DNA from: Solirubrobacter ginsenosidimutans
GTDB taxonomy: Bacteria; Actinomycetota; Thermoleophilia; Solirubrobacterales; Solirubrobacteraceae
DNA length: 17,519 nt
Reading direction: 5' to 3'
NCBI RefSeq assembly: GCF_027587205.1
Contig: NZ_JAPDOD010000094.1
Location: 1-17,519 of the forward strand
Shown here piece after piece: positions 1 through 10,982 of this stretch. The translations under genes and the position numbers were made by a program. Under the pieces are notes generated by a model that worked only from the letters and a program-made list of their open reading frames with translations, did no database searches and was not told the DNA's origin. Positions within the stretch are counted from its first letter, which is position 1. Every line of letters starts with the position of its first letter.

Positions 1-22
1 CAACCCCCGATCTCACGACACG

Positions 23-36
23 AACACGATCGTGTT
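23..36. promoter_or_regulatory. Perfect 14-bp palindrome in the gene-free left edge
   Basis: AACACGATCGTGTT reads identically on both strands. It lies in the first 287 bases, where I find no convincing gene on either strand. A small inverted repeat, GTCCT-CAC-AGGAC, follows at 59-71. A dimeric regulator bound here would most likely control a gene to the left of the window. No partner regulator can be named from sequence. The rest of 1-287 shows nothing I recognise. Confidence 0.35.
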
Positions 37-287
37 GCATCGACCGGATGAATCCACCGTCCTCACAGGACGCATTTGTTCGTCACCCCCTCGCGCATGA
101 CTTCGTTGCTCGCCGAAACCGATCACCGGAAGGCCCGGGGCGGACGGGGGTGTCAGCACCGCGCCCGTAACTGTCGGTATCCCAGCACGGCAATTCGACC
201 CCAACAGAGCCGCGCACCATCCGGGTCCACGTCAGCCCGGGACGGGTGGCACTGCCAATCCCCCTCCCCACCCGGCGCAGTTGACGT

Positions 288-803
288 TCAAGCACCTAGC
301 GTCGCCGAATACAACCGCTCCGGATCGAGCCCCATAGACGCGAAGTTGCCCTCGATCTCGAGGGACACGTGCCCGTGCATCCGCGACCACAGGACCACGG
401 CACGCTCACGGTCCGGCTCGACTTTGAGCAACAGGTCCATCGAGCGCTGGGCCGCGGCGACCAGCTCCGGCTGGTGCGCGTCGTAACCGGGCAAGGGCGC
501 CGCGAACAAGAGCCGGTAGCGGTGTGGTTGCTCCAAAGCCCACGCGCGGTACGCGCGGGGGAGTGAGTCCGCGCCCGCCAAGGCCTCCGCCAGGTCGTTG
601 TAGGCGTCGAGGGCGAGCGCGGTCAAGAGCGCGTCGCGGTTGCGGAAGTAGCGGTAGAGCGCGGGGCCGGAGACGCCGAGCTCACGCGCGATCGCGTTCA
701 ACGCGACGGCGGACGGGCCGCCCGCCGCCAGTTGGGTCATCGCGACGCGCTTTACGGCTGCCCGTACTGTGCTCGCGCGTTCAGAGGTTAGAGTGTCTAA
801 CAT
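288..803 (-). CDS. TetR-family transcriptional repressor with WHG-type C-terminal domain
   Basis: This 171-residue protein is a one-component cytoplasmic repressor. The N-terminal helix-turn-helix covers about residues 33-56 and ends in the typical GPALYRYFRNRDALL segment. The C-terminal half carries LWSRMHGHVSLEIEG (139-152), the W..HG signature of the WHG ligand-binding domain found in many actinobacterial TetR proteins. It is transcribed divergently from the MDR oxidoreductase gene, so it probably represses that gene and itself. The ATG at 803 has no Shine-Dalgarno. A TATAAG hexamer on the minus strand (818-813) lies 9 nt upstream of the ATG, which suggests a leaderless or nearly leaderless mRNA. 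A start at the internal Met22 would lose part of the first helix and is less likely. The ligand is unknown. Confidence 0.9.
   Translation of the reverse strand: MLDTLTSERASTVRAAVKRVAMTQLAAGGPSAVALNAIARELGVSGPALYRYFRNRDALLTALALDAYNDLAEALAGADSLPRAYRAWALEQPHRYRLLFAAPLPGYDAHQPELVAAAQRSMDLLLKVEPDRERAVVLWSRMHGHVSLEIEGNFASMGLDPERLYSATLGA
787..801. promoter_or_regulatory. Candidate TetR operator between divergent genes
   Basis: GTTAGA-GTG-TCTAAC is a perfect 6+6 bp inverted repeat with a 3-nt centre. It covers the first codons of the TetR gene and sits just upstream of the oxidoreductase gene. Its size, symmetry and position fit an autoregulatory TetR operator. That the adjacent TetR binds it is inference from position. 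Confidence 0.6.
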
Positions 804-812
804 CAGCTAGAG

Positions 813-818
813 CTTATA
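813..818 (-). promoter_or_regulatory. Candidate -10 element of the TetR gene (TATAAG)
   Basis: On the minus strand TATAAG occupies 818-813, 9 nt before the ATG at 803. No good -35 lies at 17 nt; TTGACC (846-841) is 22 nt away. The overlapping TTATAA is self-complementary, so the plus-strand TATAAC (815-820) could equally serve the oxidoreductase gene. Confidence 0.35.
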
Positions 819-819
819 A

Positions 820-4020
<3,201 letters not shown>

Positions 4021-4024
<4 letters not shown>

Positions 4025-4782
4025 GTGACCGCAAGCCGTTCATCGCCGGCAACTGGAAGATGAACAACACGATCGCCGAGTCCGAGGAGCTGATCCAGGC
4101 GCTGCTGCCGCTGGTCGGCGCGGTGGAGGACGTCGACATCGTCGTCGCCCCGCCGTTCCTCGCCCTGCAGGCGATCGTGGACTCGGCGCGCGGCAGCGCC
4201 GTCGGCGTCTACGCGCAGAACATGGCCGAGAAGGACGCCGGCGCGTGCACGGGCGAGGTCTCGGGCCCGATGCTCGCCGAGATCGACGTCCACGGCGTGA
4301 TCCTCGGGCACTCCGAGCGCCGCCAGTTGTTCGGCGAGACGGACCGGCTGCTGCAGCTGAAGGTCCCGAAGGCGCTCGAGTTCGGGCTGATCCCGATCCT
4401 CTGCGTCGGTGAGACCGAGGAGGAGCGCGAGCGCGGCGACACCGAGCGCAAGCTGCGCCACCAGGTCCAGGAAGGCCTGGAGAAGGTCCCGCTGGAGCGG
4501 TTGCATGAGGTCGTCGTGGCCTACGAGCCGATCTGGGCGATCGGCACCGGCCTGACCGCCACGCCCGAGCAGGCGCAGGACGCGGTCGCGTTCGTCCGCG
4601 CGCTCGTGCAGGGCTTCGACAAGGAGGCGGGCAACCGCGTCCGCGTGCTCTACGGCGGTTCGATGAAGGCCGAGAACGCGGCCGACCTGCTCGCGCAGCC
4701 GGACATCGACGGCGGGCTGATCGGCGGCGCCTCGCTCGACGCCGAGTCCTTCGCGGCAATAGTGGAGGCGGCACGCTCGTGA
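4021..4782 (+). CDS. tpiA: Triosephosphate isomerase
   Basis: This 253-residue TIM-barrel enzyme interconverts dihydroxyacetone phosphate and glyceraldehyde 3-phosphate. NWKMN supplies catalytic Lys13, GHSERR supplies His97, and AYEPIWAIGTG supplies the general base Glu169. YGGS (211-214) and GGLIGGASL near 231-239 form the phosphate-binding C-terminal loops. The length is normal for the family. The ATG is the only sensible start, since it abuts IAGNWKMN and overlaps the pgk stop by four bases (ATGA). It overlaps gpmI by four bases as GTGA at its end. Confidence 0.98.
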
Positions 4783-6287
4783 GCCTCCCCGCGGTGACCC
4801 TCGTGGTGCTCGACGGTTGGGGGCTCGCCCCCGACGGTCCCGGCAACGCCGTCTCGCTGGCGCACACGCCGGTGTTCGACGCGCTGTGGGCCAAGCACCC
4901 GCACACGACGCTCACCGCGATGGGGCCGAGCGTCGGCCTGCCGGAGGGCCAGATGGGCAACTCCGAGGTCGGCCACCTCAACCTCGGGGCCGGCGCGATC
5001 GTCCCGCAGGATCTGGCGCGCATCGACGCCGCGGTCGAGGACGGCACGCTGGCCGAGAACGAGGTCCTGCAGGCCGCGTTCCGCGGGCCGGAGCGCGTCC
5101 ACCTGATCGGGCTCGTGTCCGACGGCGGCGTGCACTCCTCCGACCGGCACCTCAAGGCCCTGATCGAGCTCGCCGCCGAGTGGGGGATCGACGACCTCGT
5201 CGTGCACGCCTTCACCGACGGCCGCGACACGTCGCCGACCGGCGGCGTCAAGTACCTCGCCGAGGTTCAGGGCTGGATGGACGAGGTGGGCGCGGGCCGG
5301 ATCGGCAGCGTCATCGGCCGCTACTTCGCGATGGACCGCGACAAGCGCTGGGACCGCGTGCAGAAGGCCTACGACCTGCTCGTCCACGGGAAGGCCGAGC
5401 ACCACGCGGACTCCGGCGCCGCCGCCGCGCAGGCCGCCTACGACCGCGACGAGACGGACGAGTTCATCGCCGCGACGACCGTCGGTGAGGACGCCACGAT
5501 CCGCCCCGGCGATGCCGTCATCGCGTTCAACTTCCGCCCGGACCGCATGCGCGAGATCACGCTCGCCCTTTGCGACGATGCCTTCACCGAGGTCGACCGC
5601 GGCGGCGCCGGCGTGATCGAGCAGTACGCGACGCTGGCCGAGTACGACGAGGACTGGAGCTATCCGGTCGTCTTCCCGCCCAAGCGTCCCGCGCTGACGA
5701 TCGCCGAGGTGATCGCGCGCGAGGGCAAGGGTCAGTTGCACGTCGCGGAGACGGAGAAGTACCCCCACGTCACGTACTTCTTCAACGGCGGCGAGGAGCA
5801 CCCCTACGAGGGCGAGGTCCGCGAGCTCGTCCCGTCCCCACGCGACGTCCCGACGTACGACTTCAAGCCCGAGATGAGCGCGCACGGGATCACCGACGCC
5901 TTCATCAAGCACTTCGAGGCCGAGAAGCCGGCGTTCGCGATCATCAACTTCGCCAACCCGGACATGGTCGGCCACACCGGCGTCATCCCGGCGGCGGTCA
6001 AGGCGGTGGAGACCGTCGACGAGTGCCTCGGTCGCATCGTCAACGCCGTCCACGCCGCGGGCGGCGCCTGCCTCGTCACGGCCGACCACGGCAACTGCGA
6101 CCACATGCTCAACGATGACGGCTCGCCCAACACGGCCCACTCGCTGAACCCGGTGCCGTTCATCGTCACCAACGGCGCCGACGCGCTCGACGGCGAGGGC
6201 ATCCTCGCCGACGTCGCACCCACGGCGCTGGCGCTGCTGGGCATCGAGCAGCCGGCCGAGATGACCGGCCGCTCGCTCATTGCCTAG
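4779..6287 (+). CDS. gpmI: 2,3-bisphosphoglycerate-independent phosphoglycerate mutase
   Basis: This 502-residue, Mn-dependent enzyme converts 3-phosphoglycerate to 2-phosphoglycerate. It is an alkaline-phosphatase-superfamily protein unrelated to the cofactor-dependent GpmA. Visible landmarks are Asp12 (metal), the phosphoserine nucleophile Ser62 in MGNSEVGHLNLGAG, DGGVHS (115-120), TDGRDT (146-151), NPDMVGH (393-399) and TADHGN (434-439), and His454. The length is close to the usual 510. The GTG at 4779 overlaps the tpiA stop, and GGAGG (4764-4768) lies 10 nt upstream. It ends the operon. Its TAG shares CTAG with the convergent amidase stop, so no terminator lies between the two genes. Many actinobacteria use GpmA instead, so the gpmI choice is mildly notable. 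Confidence 0.97.
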   Translation: MSLPAVTLVVLDGWGLAPDGPGNAVSLAHTPVFDALWAKHPHTTLTAMGPSVGLPEGQMGNSEVGHLNLGAGAIVPQDLARIDAAVEDGTLAENEVLQAAFRGPERVHLIGLVSDGGVHSSDRHLKALIELAAEWGIDDLVVHAFTDGRDTSPTGGVKYLAEVQGWMDEVGAGRIGSVIGRYFAMDRDKRWDRVQKAYDLLVHGKAEHHADSGAAAAQAAYDRDETDEFIAATTVGEDATIRPGDAVIAFNFRPDRMREITLALCDDAFTEVDRGGAGVIEQYATLAEYDEDWSYPVVFPPKRPALTIAEVIAREGKGQLHVAETEKYPHVTYFFNGGEEHPYEGEVRELVPSPRDVPTYDFKPEMSAHGITDAFIKHFEAEKPAFAIINFANPDMVGHTGVIPAAVKAVETVDECLGRIVNAVHAAGGACLVTADHGNCDHMLNDDGSPNTAHSLNPVPFIVTNGADALDGEGILADVAPTALALLGIEQPAEMTGRSLIA

Positions 6288-8620
6288 GGCGTCGTCGTCG
6301 ACAGGGTGAACGTCAGCGTCTTGCTGTAGCTGCCGGTGCGCAATGCGTCGCCGGCGGCGACGTGCTGCTTGAAGCCGACGGTCACCGCGTCATTCGAGAC
6401 GGCTGCGGTCCAGGTCGCCTTGGAGAGCGTCACCTCGAGCGCCGACGGCAGCGAGAACGCGCCGTTGGTCAGGTGGCCGGGATCGGAGTACGAGAGCGCC
6501 GCATCGCCGGCCGTCGAGACCACGGTCGCGGTGGACGATGCCGTGTAGTCCTTGGCGACGCCCGGAGCGAAGGCGCCGAAGCTCCCGCTCGTCACGCTCA
6601 GCCCCAGCGTGGCGGGCACCGTCCCGCCCACGCTCGCGGTCACCGCCGTGATCGCCGTCTGCGGCACCGGTGGGAAGGCCGGAGGCGGCACCCGCTTCTG
6701 CGACGCCGCCTGGTAGGCGGCGCCGATGGTGATCAGCTTCTGCTCGTTGAACGGCAGGCCGAGCAGCTGCACGCCGACCGGCAGCGCGGCCGGCTTGGGC
6801 GGCAGCAGCACGCCACTCGCATCGCGGTCGTAGACCTGGGTGGTGAAGCCGGACGGGATCGTCATCGCCGGGAAGCCGTATGCGCTCAGGCCGGACCAGA
6901 CGATGCCGCGGTCGTTCAGCGACGGCTCCTCGGGCGAGGTCAACACGCCGGGCGGGACGTTGCCCGTCGGGAAGACGACCGCGTCGAGGTCGTTGTGGGC
7001 GAAGCAGGTGGAGACGACGGTCTGCACCGCGAAGCGGGTCTGGGTGGCGCTGGCGGTGGCCAGCGTCGTCGCCCGGTCGGTGCTCACCAGGCCGGAGCGG
7101 CGGTTGCCCATCGCCGGGTTCGGGTCGGTCCAGAACTGCGAGTTGGCGATCAGCTCGGTGAGGTTGTGGATCTTCGCGTCGCCGCGGTCGTGGATGTACT
7201 GGTTGAAGTTGAACTTCGCCTCGCCCGCGTCCGACCCCGTGCCGCCGAAGCTGCGGATGCTCGGCCGGCCGGTCGCGGTGTGGGGGACCTTCGACGGGTC
7301 GAAGTACATGTCCAGCAGCGTCTGCAGCTGGTCGGTGGTCGGCAGTCCGGTCGTGGGATCGGTCGGGAACAGCGTCGGGAAGCCGCGCACGAACTGCTGG
7401 TTCTGCCACTTCGGCAGGTACTTGTCGACGCAGCTCTGGAACAGCGCGCCGTGCTCGCCCGGGTCGACGATCGTGGCGCCGAGCGCGCGCAGCTGGTCGA
7501 TCGCGGCGTTGGTGATGTCGATGTTCTGCGTGTCGACGGCGTTGAACAGCGCCTTGTCCATGTACTCGCGGATGACGCCGATCCGCATGCCCGCGAGCGT
7601 CGTCTTCGTGGTCGTGTCGAAGCTGTCCGGGGAGCGGCCGTCGCCGAAGGACGTCAGCTCGTCCTTGGGGTCCCAGCCCTTGTAGGCCTGCAGGATGCGG
7701 GCGGCGTCGGCGACCGTCCGGCAGATCGGCCCGACGCGGGTGTTGAGGCCGCGCTGGATCATGCCCGCGGCGCTCACCAGCTCGCGCGTGGGCACGACTC
7801 CGACGACGTCGTTGAACGACGACGGCTTGACGATCGAGCCGCCCGTCTCCTCGCCGATCGCGCAGGTGACGAAGTTCATCGACACCGAGGTCGCGGAGCC
7901 GCCGCTGGAGCCGCCGGGGTCGCGGGTGGTGTCGTAGGGGTTGCACTCCGTGCCGCCGAAGGAGCTGCGGGCGGCGCCGCCCGCGTACTCGTCCAGGTTG
8001 GCCTTGGCGAGGATGATCGCGCCCGCCTTGCGCAGGCGCTCGACGACGGTGGAGTCGGCCGGCGGGCGGTCGTTGGCCCAGGCCGCGTCGCCGCCCGAGG
8101 TGCTGCGCATGTCGAAGGTGTCGTACTGGTCCTTGATCGACATCACGACGCCCTGGAGCGGGAGCAGCTTGCCGGTGCGGGCGAACTCGGCGTCCTGCGC
8201 CGCCGCGGTCTCCAGCGCGTCGGGCATCGCGGCGTTGTTGTCGGTCGCGTCGGTCATCGACCGCGCCTTGCGGTCGTCGAAGCCCCATGCGAGGCGGTTC
8301 GCCGGGCGGAGGTTGAGCGTGATCAGCGCGTTGACCTTGCCCGCGTCGGGGATCATCGTGATCGGCCCCAGAACGCCCTGCGGCTGGTTCACGCAGGTGC
8401 CGTTGTAGGCCTTGATCCGGCTCAGGTAGCCCTCGACGAGATCCGTCACCGTGATCTGGTGGCTTTGCAGCGCAGCCTGGATCTGGGGGATCGTCGCCTC
8501 GCCGAGCACGAAGCCGTCCCCGATCTCGCCCGGGCCGTTGCGCGCCGCCGCCACCCCCGGCGCGACACAGGCAAAGCTCGCCGCCAGCGCCGCCACCGCG
8601 GCGATTCGAACCATCCTCAC
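6284..8620 (-). CDS. Secreted amidase-signature hydrolase with extra C-terminal Ser/Thr-rich domain
   Basis: This 778-residue exported protein has a signal peptide (about 1-26, cleavage near VAAA-RN) and an amidase-signature core (about 40-650). The Ser-cisSer-Lys triad is intact: Lys163 in MSIKDQYDT, cis-Ser238 in DPGGSSGGSA and nucleophile Ser262 in ETGGSIVKP. Its spacings, 75 and 24 residues, equal those of mammalian FAAH (Lys142, Ser217, Ser241). Substrates of the family are amides; the one here is unknown. Residues about 655-778 form an added all-beta-looking domain rich in Ser, Thr and Ala (see finding). The GTG at 8620 is chosen because GGAGGG (8638-8633 on the minus strand) lies 12 nt upstream; an ATG at 8614 is the alternative. 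The gene faces gpmI and is divergent from marR. I find no convincing promoter for it. Confidence 0.92.
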   Translation of the reverse strand: MRMVRIAAVAALAASFACVAPGVAAARNGPGEIGDGFVLGEATIPQIQAALQSHQITVTDLVEGYLSRIKAYNGTCVNQPQGVLGPITMIPDAGKVNALITLNLRPANRLAWGFDDRKARSMTDATDNNAAMPDALETAAAQDAEFARTGKLLPLQGVVMSIKDQYDTFDMRSTSGGDAAWANDRPPADSTVVERLRKAGAIILAKANLDEYAGGAARSSFGGTECNPYDTTRDPGGSSGGSATSVSMNFVTCAIGEETGGSIVKPSSFNDVVGVVPTRELVSAAGMIQRGLNTRVGPICRTVADAARILQAYKGWDPKDELTSFGDGRSPDSFDTTTKTTLAGMRIGVIREYMDKALFNAVDTQNIDITNAAIDQLRALGATIVDPGEHGALFQSCVDKYLPKWQNQQFVRGFPTLFPTDPTTGLPTTDQLQTLLDMYFDPSKVPHTATGRPSIRSFGGTGSDAGEAKFNFNQYIHDRGDAKIHNLTELIANSQFWTDPNPAMGNRRSGLVSTDRATTLATASATQTRFAVQTVVSTCFAHNDLDAVVFPTGNVPPGVLTSPEEPSLNDRGIVWSGLSAYGFPAMTIPSGFTTQVYDRDASGVLLPPKPAALPVGVQLLGLPFNEQKLITIGAAYQAASQKRVPPPAFPPVPQTAITAVTASVGGTVPATLGLSVTSGSFGAFAPGVAKDYTASSTATVVSTAGDAALSYSDPGHLTNGAFSLPSALEVTLSKATWTAAVSNDAVTVGFKQHVAAGDALRTGSYSKTLTFTLSTTTP
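6287..6656 (-). other. Lineage-specific C-terminal domain of the amidase
   Basis: These bases encode about residues 656-778. The segment follows a Pro-rich hinge (VPPPAFPPVPQ) and has low charge, many Thr/Ser/Ala/Val and alternating hydrophobic residues, suggesting a beta-sandwich. Notable strings are FGAFAPGVAKDYTAS, STAGDAALSYSDPG and RTGSYSKTLTFTLSTTTP. From memory, very similar tails recur on unrelated secreted proteins of Solirubrobacterales; this was not checked. A cell-envelope attachment or spacer role is inference. Confidence 0.55.
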
Positions 8621-8741
8621 AACCGATCAACCCCCTCCAGGTTCCGTCGTGTCAGAGGCGCGGGACGCTAAGTGCGACGACGGGGTCCGCCTATGGACCG
8701 AGCGTCCTAACGTGGCTCCCTAGGCCGGAAAGCGTTTGCTG

Positions 8742-8770
8742 TTGATCGCGCAACTACCCCTCGCTAAACT
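8742..8770 (+). promoter_or_regulatory. Promoter of the marR-tetR unit, leaderless
   Basis: TTGATC (8742-8747) and TAAACT (8765-8770) have the ideal 17-nt spacer. The ATG at 8778 lies 7 nt after the -10, exactly where transcription should begin. No Shine-Dalgarno precedes that ATG. This is the clearest leaderless-type promoter in the window. Confidence 0.7.
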
Positions 8771-8777
8771 ACTGGCC

Positions 8778-9251
8778 ATGGCAACGCCGGATATCAGCGT
8801 GGACCTCACCGCCGAGGAACTCGGCGCGTGGCGAGGGCTGCTGCGCGTCCATACCGCCCTGGTGAAGGCACTGGACGCCGAGCTCGCCGCCGCACATGAC
8901 CTCCCGCTCAGCTCTTATGAAGTCCTGATCACTCTCGAATCCGCTCCCGGCCGCAAGCGCCGGATGGCGGAGCTCGCCGACTCGGTGCTGCTCTCGCGCT
9001 CCGGGATGACGCGCCTGGTCGACCGCCTCGCGGACAACGGGCTGCTCGAACGCGACCTGTGCACCGACGACGGTCGCGGCTGCTACGCGGTGCTGACCGA
9101 CAAGGGCGCCGAGGTGCTCGCCACGGCGCGCCCGACGCACCTGGACGGCGTCCGCGAGCGGTTCCTGCGCCATTTCTCATCCGACGAGCTCCTGGTGCTC
9201 GGCGAGATGTGGAACCGCGTGCTGCCGGGCGCCGCCGCGACCCCCGAGTAG
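8778..9251 (+). CDS. MarR-family transcriptional regulator
   Basis: This 157-residue dimeric winged-helix regulator has helices 1-2 for dimerisation (about 11-40), the recognition helix-turn-helix in RMAELADSVLLSRSGMTRL (62-80) and the wing at DLCTDDGRGCYAVLTDKG (93-110), which contains the conserved D-x-R-like Asp/Arg pair. Two cysteines in the wing (Cys95, Cys102) could in principle be redox-sensitive; this is speculation. The ATG at 8778 fits a leaderless promoter; an upstream TTG at 8736 would add residues that overlap the promoter. It is followed by a TetR gene after 7 nt and is divergent from the amidase gene. The ligand and target are unknown, though autoregulation is usual in the family. 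Confidence 0.92.
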   Translation: MATPDISVDLTAEELGAWRGLLRVHTALVKALDAELAAAHDLPLSSYEVLITLESAPGRKRRMAELADSVLLSRSGMTRLVDRLADNGLLERDLCTDDGRGCYAVLTDKGAEVLATARPTHLDGVRERFLRHFSSDELLVLGEMWNRVLPGAAATPE

Positions 9252-9258
9252 CGCACCG

Positions 9259-9834
9259 ATGCCGGACGGCCGCGAGCGCATCCTCGACACCGCGTACGAG
9301 CTGTTCTCGAAGCACGGGACGCGGGCCGTGGGCGTCGATCGGATCATCACCGAGGCGGGCGCGGCGAAGATGACGCTCTACCGCAACTTCGCGTCCAAGG
9401 ACGAGCTGATCGTCGCGTTCCTGGCGGCGCGCGAGGAGCGCTGGACGCGCGGGTGGCTGCAGGCGGAGGTCGAGCAGCGGGCGACGGAGCCGGCGGACCG
9501 GCTGCTGGCGATCTTCGACGTCTTCGGCGAGTGGTTCGCTCGCCCCGACTTCGAGGGCTGCTCGTTCATCAACGTGATGCTCGAGCTGACCGACCGTGGA
9601 GATCCCGGCCGCGTGGCGAGCGTCGAGCACCTGAGCGTGATCCGCGAGTTCCTGTCGGGGCTGGCGGAGGCCGCGGGTGTCGAGGACGCCGAGGCGTTCG
9701 CGCACCAGTGGCACATCCTGATGAAGGGCTCGATCGTCGCCGCGGCCGAGGGCGACGCCCTCGCCGCGGCGCGCGCCAAGGAGCTCGGCGAGCTGCTCTT
9801 GATGAGCCGCCGCTCCTCAACCTTGCCCGCGTAG
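9259..9834 (+). CDS. TetR-family transcriptional regulator
   Basis: This 191-residue protein starts with a textbook TetR DNA-binding domain: RERILDTAYELFSKHG (5-20), then GVDRIITEAGAAKMTLYRNF (25-44) and SKDELI. The remainder is the helical ligand-binding and dimerisation domain, of the type seen in YdeS/AcrR-like actinobacterial regulators. It follows marR by 7 nt and has no strong Shine-Dalgarno, so co-transcription is likely. The glf gene starts 17 nt after its stop on the same strand, so it might also belong to the same transcript. The regulated genes cannot be identified from sequence. Confidence 0.92.
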   Translation: MPDGRERILDTAYELFSKHGTRAVGVDRIITEAGAAKMTLYRNFASKDELIVAFLAAREERWTRGWLQAEVEQRATEPADRLLAIFDVFGEWFARPDFEGCSFINVMLELTDRGDPGRVASVEHLSVIREFLSGLAEAAGVEDAEAFAHQWHILMKGSIVAAAEGDALAAARAKELGELLLMSRRSSTLPA

Positions 9835-9851
9835 CGGCCGACACAGGCCAT

Positions 9852-10982
9852 GTGCCTGATCCTGACGTCGTGGTCGTGGGTGCCGGCTTCGCCGGCGCCG
9901 TCATGGCCGAGCGCATCGCCGCGGTCCGCGGCCTGCGCGTCCTGGTGATCGACCGCCGCGACCACATCGCCGGCAACGCCTTCGACGCCCGCGACCAGCA
10001 CGGCGTGCTCATCCATCGCTACGGGCCGCACATCTTCCACACCAACGCCGCGAAGGTCAGCGACTACCTGTCGCGGTTCACGGAGTGGCGCGCGTACGAG
10101 CACCGCGTGCTGGCCGACGTCGGCGGGCGGTTGGTGCCGATGCCGATCAACCGGACGACTTTGAACGCGCTGTATGGCCTGTCTCTGCGGAGCTCGGATG
10201 AGGTGCAGGCGTTCTTCGACGCGCGGGCGGAGCGACGCGAGCGGCTGGAGAACTCCGAGGACGCGGTCGTGGCGAAGGTGGGGCGGGAGCTCTACGAGAC
10301 GTTGTTCCGCGGCTACACGCGCAAGCAGTGGGGGCTGGACCCGTCCGAGCTGCACGCCCAGGTCTGCGCCCGCATCCCCGTGCGGACCAACGACGACGAC
10401 CGCTACTTCGGCGACGCCTTTCAATGCATGCCCGCCGACGGCTACACGGCGCTGTTCGAGCGGCTGCTCGACCACCCGCTGATCGAGGTGCGCACCGGAG
10501 TCGAGTTCGCGGATCTGCGTGAGCGCTACGACCACCTCGTCTGGACCGGGCCGATCGACGAGTACTACGACCGCCGCTTCGGCGCGCTGCCGTATCGCTC
10601 GCTGCGCTTCGAGACCGAGACGCGCGCGACGCCCTCCGGTGAGCTGCTGCAGCCGGTCGCGGTGATCAATCACCCCTCTGAGGACGTGCCCTATACGCGC
10701 GTCACGGAGTACCGGCACCTGACCGGGCAGGTGCACGGCGCCTCGACCTTGCACTACGAGTACCCGAGCGCCGAGGGTGACCCCTATTACCCGGTGCCAC
10801 GGCCCGAGAACCGCGCGCTCTACCAGCGCTACGCCGCGCTGGCCGCGCGCGAGAAGGGCGTCACGTTCGTCGGCCGGCTCGCCCGCTACCAGTACCTGAA
10901 CATGGACCAGGTCGTCGCCCAGGCGCTCGCGGCGTTCACGGCGGTGTTCGGCGCCGAACGTTCTCGAGCCGTCCATGCCTGA
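9852..10982 (+). CDS. glf: UDP-galactopyranose mutase
   Basis: This 376-residue FAD enzyme converts UDP-galactopyranose to UDP-galactofuranose, the donor for galactofuranose in cell-wall and surface glycans. The dinucleotide-binding motif VVVVGAGFAGAVMAE lies at 6-20, followed by the FAD-ribose acidic segment VIDRRDHIAGNAFD (33-46). Family-specific motifs are YGPHIFHT (57-64), YTRKQWG (155-161), RIPVRTNDDDRYF (174-186), WTGPIDEYYD (231-240) and YTRVTEYRHL (281-290). The Arg residues in the last two Arg-containing motifs fit substrate-phosphate binders. The GTG at 9852 puts the Rossmann fold at the N terminus; an ATG at 9850 is out of frame. It overlaps the glycosyltransferase gene by 8 nt. 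Confidence 0.95.
   Translation: MPDPDVVVVGAGFAGAVMAERIAAVRGLRVLVIDRRDHIAGNAFDARDQHGVLIHRYGPHIFHTNAAKVSDYLSRFTEWRAYEHRVLADVGGRLVPMPINRTTLNALYGLSLRSSDEVQAFFDARAERRERLENSEDAVVAKVGRELYETLFRGYTRKQWGLDPSELHAQVCARIPVRTNDDDRYFGDAFQCMPADGYTALFERLLDHPLIEVRTGVEFADLRERYDHLVWTGPIDEYYDRRFGALPYRSLRFETETRATPSGELLQPVAVINHPSEDVPYTRVTEYRHLTGQVHGASTLHYEYPSAEGDPYYPVPRPENRALYQRYAALAAREKGVTFVGRLARYQYLNMDQVVAQALAAFTAVFGAERSRAVHA

Noticed and set aside
83..295. Small minus-strand open frame (GTG start at 295) just after the TetR stop
   Set aside because: Its product is Arg/Gly-rich with no recognisable motif, no ribosome site is present, and such frames are expected by chance in this composition.
76..486. Plus-strand open frame antisense to the end of the TetR gene
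   Set aside because: It overlaps a well-supported gene for most of its second half, and its product has the Ser/Arg/Pro bias of a shadow frame.
6362..8671. 769-codon plus-strand open frame antisense to the amidase
   Set aside because: The minus-strand frame has an intact catalytic triad with family spacing and a signal peptide; the antisense product has only compositional bias.
9850..9852. ATG directly before the glf start
   Set aside because: It is out of frame with the FAD-binding motif; the GTG at 9852 is in frame and gives the normal N terminus.
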